The notes under the pieces: generated by a model
What the model saw: the letters and a program-made list of their open reading frames with translations, nothing else
Told to the model about the DNA's origin: nothing
Database searches by the model: none
NCBI GenBank assembly: GCA_965602635.1
Contig: CBFCZU010000172.1
Span: 1-9,056 of the forward strand
From: CBFCZU01 sp965602635
GTDB taxonomy: Bacteria; Planctomycetota; Phycisphaerae; SM23-33
DNA: 9,056 bases
Direction of reading: 5' to 3'
Part shown: positions 5,705 to 9,056 of the stretch, in pieces
How the letters are laid out: each line of letters opens with the position of its first letter
Position numbering within the stretch: position 1 is the first letter of the stretch
Program-made: the position numbers and the translations under genes

Positions 5705-7174
5705 ATGCACACAGCGACAGCAGCGCTAACCGTACTGAGGACCATGGTGCTTCTCGCACTCTGCCTGGGTTCCCCGGCACGTGCGGAGGAGCCATCTCAA
5801 TCGGGGAATCCGGCCAAGCCGTTCCAGGCCGGTGCGGCGTCAGCAAACATCACACCGCCGTTGGGGCAACAGATCATCGGGGGGTGGAGTCCCATTGCCG
5901 CCACGCACGTTCACGATGAACTGCACGCGCGGTGCCTGGTGCTTGACGACGGCAAGATGCGCGTGGCCATGGTCGTGTGTGACAATGTCGGCATCCCTCG
6001 TGAGGTCTTCGATCAGGCGCGGCAGTGGATCGGCAAGGAGACCGACATTCCGCCGCCTCACGTGCTGATGTGCTCGACACACACCCACTCGGCCACCACC
6101 GCTCGAGGCACCGCGCCTCTTGGCGGTGACACGCTGTTCGAGTACCAGCGCGTCCTCGCCCGGCGCATCGCCGACGGGGTCCGCCGGGCAATGAACAACC
6201 TCGAACCGGCGAGGATCGGCTGGGGCGCGGCGAGTGCCCCGGAGCACGTCAACAACCGCCGTTGGTTCATGAAGCCCGGACCCGAACTGGCCAACCCCTT
6301 CGGCGGCACGGACAAGGTTCGCATGAACCCGCCGCGCTGCCACAAGAACCTGATCAAACCGGCGGGGCCAACCGACCCCGACGTGCCCTTCATCTCGGTC
6401 AGGGCGAGAAGCGGCCGACCCATTGCGCTGCTCGCGAACTACTCGCTGCACTACGTCGGCGGCGTGAAGCGCGGTGACGTGTCGGCCGACTACTTCGGCA
6501 TCTTCGCCGACCGCGTCCAGCAGCTTCTCGAAGCCGACAGGCAAGATCCCCCGTTCGTCGGCATCATGACCAACGGAACGAGCGGCGACATCAACAACAT
6601 CAACTTCACCGCCAAGACACCGCCACGGAAGCCCTACGAGCAGATGACGCGTGTCGCCCACGACATCGCCGCAAGGGTCATCGAGGCGGAGAAGAAGGTA
6701 ACCTACCACGACTGGGTCCCGCTGGGCGTTCGTATGGAGGACCTCACACTCAAGGCCCGCAAGCCGAGCCCCGAACTGCTGGAGTGGGCTCGCGCCGTGC
6801 AAGCGCGCGACAAGGACGCCAAGCCGCGCCACCGTCGGGAAGAGGTATACGCCCGCCGGACGATCGCCATGAGCAGATCTCCCGACGAGGTCGCGATCCC
6901 GCTTCAAGCCATCCGCATCGGCGAGATAGGCATCGTTGCGATCCCCTTCGAGGTCTTCGTGGAGATTGGCCTCGAAGTCAAACAACGCACACCGTTCAGC
7001 CAATCATTCACGATCTCCTTCGGAAACGGCTCTTACGGTTACCTTCCGACGCCCGAGCAACACAAACTGGGCGGCTACGAGACCTGGCTGGGAACCAGCC
7101 GCGTCGAACTGGAGGCGTCGCGGAAGATCACCGACCGGCTGCTCGCCATGCTGGCTGTGCTGAAGGAGAACTAG
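5705..7174 (+). CDS. Secreted neutral/alkaline ceramidase-family hydrolase
   Basis: A 489-aa protein with an N-terminal signal peptide (hydrophobic core ~14-22, likely type I cleavage after ARA at ~27). I prefer the ATG at 5705 to the in-frame ATG at 5663 because AGGAG (5691-5695) precedes it with 9-nt spacing and it places the signal peptide at the terminus. The mature part begins FQAGAASANITPPLG, the opening strand of the neutral/alkaline non-lysosomal ceramidase N-terminal domain. Zinc and catalytic regions appear in order: STHTHS (~124-129), the His in NYSLHY (~249), NGTSGDIN (~290-297, around the nucleophile Ser region), IPFE (Glu ~416) and NGSYGYLPTPE (Tyr ~444-446). Known members cleave the amide of ceramide; many bacterial relatives, including this length class, have untested substrates. 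Export to periplasm or outside is inferred. It stands alone, without operon partners. Confidence 0.87.
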   Translation: MHTATAALTVLRTMVLLALCLGSPARAEEPSQSGNPAKPFQAGAASANITPPLGQQIIGGWSPIAATHVHDELHARCLVLDDGKMRVAMVVCDNVGIPREVFDQARQWIGKETDIPPPHVLMCSTHTHSATTARGTAPLGGDTLFEYQRVLARRIADGVRRAMNNLEPARIGWGAASAPEHVNNRRWFMKPGPELANPFGGTDKVRMNPPRCHKNLIKPAGPTDPDVPFISVRARSGRPIALLANYSLHYVGGVKRGDVSADYFGIFADRVQQLLEADRQDPPFVGIMTNGTSGDINNINFTAKTPPRKPYEQMTRVAHDIAARVIEAEKKVTYHDWVPLGVRMEDLTLKARKPSPELLEWARAVQARDKDAKPRHRREEVYARRTIAMSRSPDEVAIPLQAIRIGEIGIVAIPFEVFVEIGLEVKQRTPFSQSFTISFGNGSYGYLPTPEQHKLGGYETWLGTSRVELEASRKITDRLLAMLAVLKEN

Positions 7175-7191
7175 TGCTCGCTTCTCAATCC

Positions 7192-7271
7192 AATGCCGGG
7201 ACGCCGTCTCGGCCTACGCTCTGGCATGGGAGCCGTAGGGTGGGTGCTTGCACCTACGCGGCCCCGGCATT
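7192..7271 (+). terminator. Nested palindrome just after the ceramidase-like gene
   Basis: AATGCCGGG (7192-7200) pairs perfectly with CCCGGCATT (7263-7271). Inside it a tight hairpin forms from GTGGGTG (7240-7246) and CACCTAC (7251-7257): seven pairs including one G-U, with a CTTG loop. The outer stem starts 18 nt after the stop codon, the right place for a transcription terminator, but no T-run follows. It may be an mRNA-end stabiliser or a dispersed palindrome instead. The inner hairpin resembles the one at 8967-8992. Confidence 0.4.
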
Positions 7272-7284
7272 CGCACGCCCGCCA

Positions 7285-7317
7285 CCCTCACACGCCCTTG
7301 CCTCGGGGGAGGGGTGG
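7285..7317 (+). repeat. Dispersed intergenic repeat, copy 2
   Basis: The core 7294-7317 is identical over 24 nt to copy 1 (5454-5477). Upstream it shares CCCTCAC and CGCCCTTG with copy 3. It sits between the 3' palindrome of the ceramidase-like gene and the end of the integrase remnant, i.e. between convergent genes. Confidence 0.75.
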
Positions 7318-7319
7318 GA

Positions 7320-7604
7320 TCAGGCGTGAGCAACACAATCATCCGTCCCCGTCGCCCTGAGCCCCTCCGCCCGAAACACCTTCCCCCCCAACCCCTGCAA
7401 CCGCGCCAACGCCGACCGTTCATCCTCGACGAGCGTGTGGGTGTAATGGTCCATCGTGAGCGTGATGGTCGAGTGGCAGGCCAGGTTCTTCGCCACGGCG
7501 GGCGCTACGCGCGACCGGGCCAATTGTGTGATAAACGTGTGCCGCAGGGCGTGGAAGTCGGCCACGCGCCCTGCCCCGTCGCGGTAGGCGAAGAAACCGC
7601 TCAC
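7320..7604 (-). pseudogene. Tyrosine recombinase (phage-type integrase), C-terminal remnant
   Basis: The 94-codon frame carries the end of a tyrosine recombinase catalytic domain: DFHALRHTFI (~16-25) with the HxxR pair (His18, Arg21), the conserved His in CHSTITLTM (~44), and a nucleophile Tyr in DHYTHT (~54). The C-terminal tail runs to a stop at 7320. Integrases of this class are usually 300-400 aa; the core-binding domain and first catalytic Arg are absent. Above 7604 the frame continues open for some codons but no longer reads as an integrase, and it runs into the 3' end of the membrane-protein gene. The GTG at 7604 is therefore not a true start. It marks a former mobile element; the initiator tRNA 1.4 kb away could have been its target, but no att repeat was identified. 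Confidence 0.72.
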
Positions 7605-7647
7605 CTTACGGCCGCGAACAAGTGACGGGGCCCTACTGTAGGTGGCT

Positions 7648-8535
7648 TCAGTCGGAGTAAGCCGACGCAGTGTCCGCGGGTGCAGGGCTCGTGGCGTCGT
7701 TCCGTGAACCGACGCCGGCGTTGCTGTCGCCTTTTCGGAACGACAGCACCAGCACGTAGATCGAGATCGCGGTCAGGGGAACGTGCACCACGCCGTGGTA
7801 CCAGTTGCTCGTGAAGACGAAGGCCGTCATGTGGTTCCAGAACGCGATGATGATGCCCACCAGGGCGGTTACCCGCATCAGTGCCAGATTGACGCGCGGG
7901 TGATGGAGGGTGAGGATGGCCAGGTACACCGGCGTCATCAGACAGAACGCCAGGCCGGTGTGCGTCCTCAGGAAGAGCAGCGGCCGGAAGGCCAACGCGC
8001 CTGTCTGGGCGCTGGGCGCAAACGGCACCCAGAACGCGAAGATCGCCAGCGGCACGACCCACCACTTCCACCAAGCCGCCCGCCAGCAGGAGAAATCGTT
8101 CAGGCCGGCGGCTGCCTCCCATGCCCAGAATCCTGCCACCGCGAGAAACCAGATCAGATTGCACGTGAAGATCGCCACGCCGTATTCCTTCGTCACGGCC
8201 ACGCTCTGGAGCACGGCAAACAGGACGAACGAGACCGCCGCGTAGCCGGCGAACACGCGCCGCATCCGGTTGCCGAGCAGGACGAGGCCGGCAATCAGCG
8301 CGATCGGCGCCAGGTCGAACACGCACCACCACCTCGACGAGAGCGAGTACAGCAGCGCTCCCGACAGGATCCGCCGGGGCAGGTCGTTCATGGAAGCGTA
8401 CGCTTCGGCGTGGTTCCGGGTGACGATGGGCGGGAGGAAGTTCACCCCCACCACGATCAGGATGAACCACCACTTGCGGGTCACGCGGTCGGCACGGCCC
8501 TGGGTGGGCCGGCTGGGTAGCAGGCCTTTGGCCAT
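7648..8535 (-). CDS. Polytopic membrane protein, function unknown
   Basis: About 295 aa starting at ATG 8535, chosen over GTG 8553 because GGAGG (8544-8548) stands 8 nt before it. I see about eight hydrophobic segments, numbered from the GTG: ~28-44, 79-94, 100-120, 126-148, 164-178, 200-215, 226-247 and 255-271. The N-terminus is short and basic. The C-terminal tail is hydrophilic, ~30 residues rich in Ser, Ala, Asp and Pro. Unusual is the density of Trp around segments 4-5, including a WRAAWWKWW stretch (~157-165). His, Asn and Trp residues sit in or near membrane segments 7-8 (FWNHM ~238-242, NWYHG ~250-254), which could be functional, but no heme, transporter or enzyme motif is clear. The neighbours are an integrase remnant and non-coding DNA, which say nothing about its role. 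Composition and continuous hydrophobic periodicity support a real gene. Confidence 0.75.
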   Translation of the reverse strand: MAKGLLPSRPTQGRADRVTRKWWFILIVVGVNFLPPIVTRNHAEAYASMNDLPRRILSGALLYSLSSRWWCVFDLAPIALIAGLVLLGNRMRRVFAGYAAVSFVLFAVLQSVAVTKEYGVAIFTCNLIWFLAVAGFWAWEAAAGLNDFSCWRAAWWKWWVVPLAIFAFWVPFAPSAQTGALAFRPLLFLRTHTGLAFCLMTPVYLAILTLHHPRVNLALMRVTALVGIIIAFWNHMTAFVFTSNWYHGVVHVPLTAISIYVLVLSFRKGDSNAGVGSRNDATSPAPADTASAYSD

Positions 8536-8718
8536 GGACTGCCCCTCCGCCACGGTGCCACCCGGCCACCATACGTGCGGGACCTACCGCTGTGCAAGGG
8601 CAAACTCAGCGGCAGAGAAAGCGGGGCGTCCGTGCGAAGAAACGCAGCCAAAGGCCTTCATGTCGATTGCACCGGCAGGCCGTGTCCCCAGAGCCGGCCG
8701 TGTCCCCCCCTCGCGCAT

Positions 8719-8751
8719 CCCTCACCCGCCCTTGCCTCGCGGGAGGGGTGG
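8719..8751 (+). repeat. Dispersed intergenic repeat, copy 3
   Basis: The core 8728-8751 matches the other two copies in 23 of 24 positions (C for G at 8740), in the same orientation. As in copy 2, CCCTCAC precedes it with the same spacing. The single change makes the centre CTCGCGGGAG, which keeps a small CCTC/GAGG fold. Confidence 0.72.
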
Positions 8752-8966
8752 CTGCGCCCATCTGCCGTTGCAGCGACCGTCGGGTCCGAAACCCGGCAAG
8801 CTTCCCGGCTGCGCGACAGCGAACGGAAGAGCAGGTCGGATGGGCGAGAATCCTGGCGCGAGGAACAGCGCTTGCTTGACGCGTCGGTGGTGAACGGGTC
8901 CGATGCGCGGCTGTGTACTCACGTTTTAGTTACATTATGATGTTCGTCGATGTTACAGGAAGCAGC

Positions 8967-8992
8967 AGAGGCAGGCGTAAGTGCCCGCCTCT
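8967..8992 (-). terminator. Hairpin 12 nt downstream of tRNA-fMet
   Basis: On the minus strand AGAGGCGGGC (8992-8983) pairs with GCCTGCCTCT (8976-8967): ten pairs with one G-U, loop ACTTAC. It starts 12 nt beyond the encoded CCA, so it is well placed as a terminator or 3' processing boundary, but no U-tract follows. The G-U pair would be an A-C mismatch on the other strand, so the stem is better in the tRNA's sense. GTAAGT (8977-8982) can alternatively pair with ACTTAC (8998-9003). Confidence 0.45.
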
Positions 8993-9004
8993 ACATGACT
9001 TACG

Positions 9005-9056
9005 TGGTAGCGGGGGCAGGATTCGAACCTGCGACCTTCGGGTTATGAGCCCGACG
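9005..9056 (-). tRNA. Initiator tRNA-fMet (anticodon CAU), 5' part cut by window end
   Basis: Reading the minus strand, the anticodon arm is TCGGG / CTCATAA / CCCGA (9054-9038) with CAU at 9048-9046. A 5-nt variable loop follows, then a T arm GCAGG-TTCGAAT-CCTGC (9032-9016), the acceptor 3' strand CCCCGCT, discriminator A, and an encoded CCA (9007-9005). Three consecutive G-C pairs at the bottom of the anticodon stem mark the initiator rather than elongator Met or Ile2 tRNA. The D arm and 5' acceptor strand lie beyond the window, so the expected mismatch at position 1-72 cannot be checked; position 72 is U. Confidence 0.93.

Larger units (their letters stand above)
8536..9004. other. Non-coding stretch between the membrane-protein gene and tRNA-fMet
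   Basis: About 470 bp. The open frames here are GC-driven, change register across the dispersed repeat and show no domain, so no gene is called. It holds repeat copy 3 (8719-8751), an AT-rich patch at ~8924-8945 (with CATAAT on the minus strand, a possible -10 box but with no good -35 box), and the hairpin at 8967-8992 just beyond the tRNA. The promoter of the membrane-protein gene should lie in this stretch but I cannot place it. Confidence 0.5.

Noticed and set aside
5840..7003. Minus-strand 387-codon frame opposite the ceramidase-like gene
   Set aside because: Antisense shadow of a gene with clear family motifs; no independent evidence.
5447..8751. CRISPR-like array
   Set aside because: The three repeat copies are 1.4-1.8 kb apart with genes between, not regularly spaced; no cas genes are present.
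8575..8940. Plus-strand frames between the membrane-protein gene and tRNA-fMet
   Set aside because: Several overlapping frames translate through repeat copy 3, with low-complexity Arg/Pro/Ser composition and no domain.

Overview
This is a GC-rich bacterial window. Its gene content suggests a member of the Planctomycetota or a related group, probably from an uncultured or metagenome-assembled genome. That placement is inferred from four things: a two-part glycine decarboxylase (GcvPA/GcvPB), a secreted neutral-ceramidase-like hydrolase, an aldehyde:ferredoxin oxidoreductase tail, and the style of a Tat-type Gfo/Idh signal sequence and an integrase tail. No rRNA or other definitive marker is present.

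Left edge (1-730): the 3' end of an aldehyde:ferredoxin oxidoreductase gene reads rightward and is followed by a doubtful small ORF. Facing it on the minus strand is a scarred stretch holding two gene beginnings without their bodies. One is the first ~20 codons of a dihydrolipoamide dehydrogenase (lpd), directly coupled to the end of gcvPB. The other is the first ~55 codons of a Tat-exported Gfo/Idh/MocA oxidoreductase. Both stop matching their families just after the glycine-rich Rossmann motif.

Centre-left (718-5025, minus strand): an intact, tightly packed glycine cleavage operon in the order gcvT - gcvH - gcvPA - gcvPB, then the lpd stub. Gaps are 14 bp or less, or the genes overlap. GcvPA/PB (P protein) decarboxylates glycine onto the lipoyl arm of GcvH. 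GcvT passes the methylene group to tetrahydrofolate. The L protein (Lpd), which should re-oxidise GcvH, is broken here and would have to come from another locus. The ~680-bp gap upstream holds a plausible sigma-70-like promoter for gcvT, a candidate structured element with mutually exclusive pairings, and one copy of a dispersed repeat. I found no recognisable glycine riboswitch.

Centre-right (5705-7174, plus strand): a secreted protein of the neutral/alkaline non-lysosomal ceramidase family, followed by nested palindromes and a second copy of the dispersed repeat.

Right (7320-9056, minus strand): a C-terminal remnant of a tyrosine recombinase; an unrecognised polytopic membrane protein; a ~470-bp non-coding stretch with the third repeat copy; and the 3' two-thirds of an initiator tRNA (fMet, CAU) with encoded CCA, cut by the window edge. 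A hairpin 12 nt beyond the tRNA resembles the one after the ceramidase gene, with compensatory base changes.

Overall the window is a housekeeping operon set among accessory material and gene debris. I see no defence, CRISPR or biosynthetic system. The points most worth checking are the double truncation at the left, the switch-like element at 5325-5408, and the two repeat/hairpin families.
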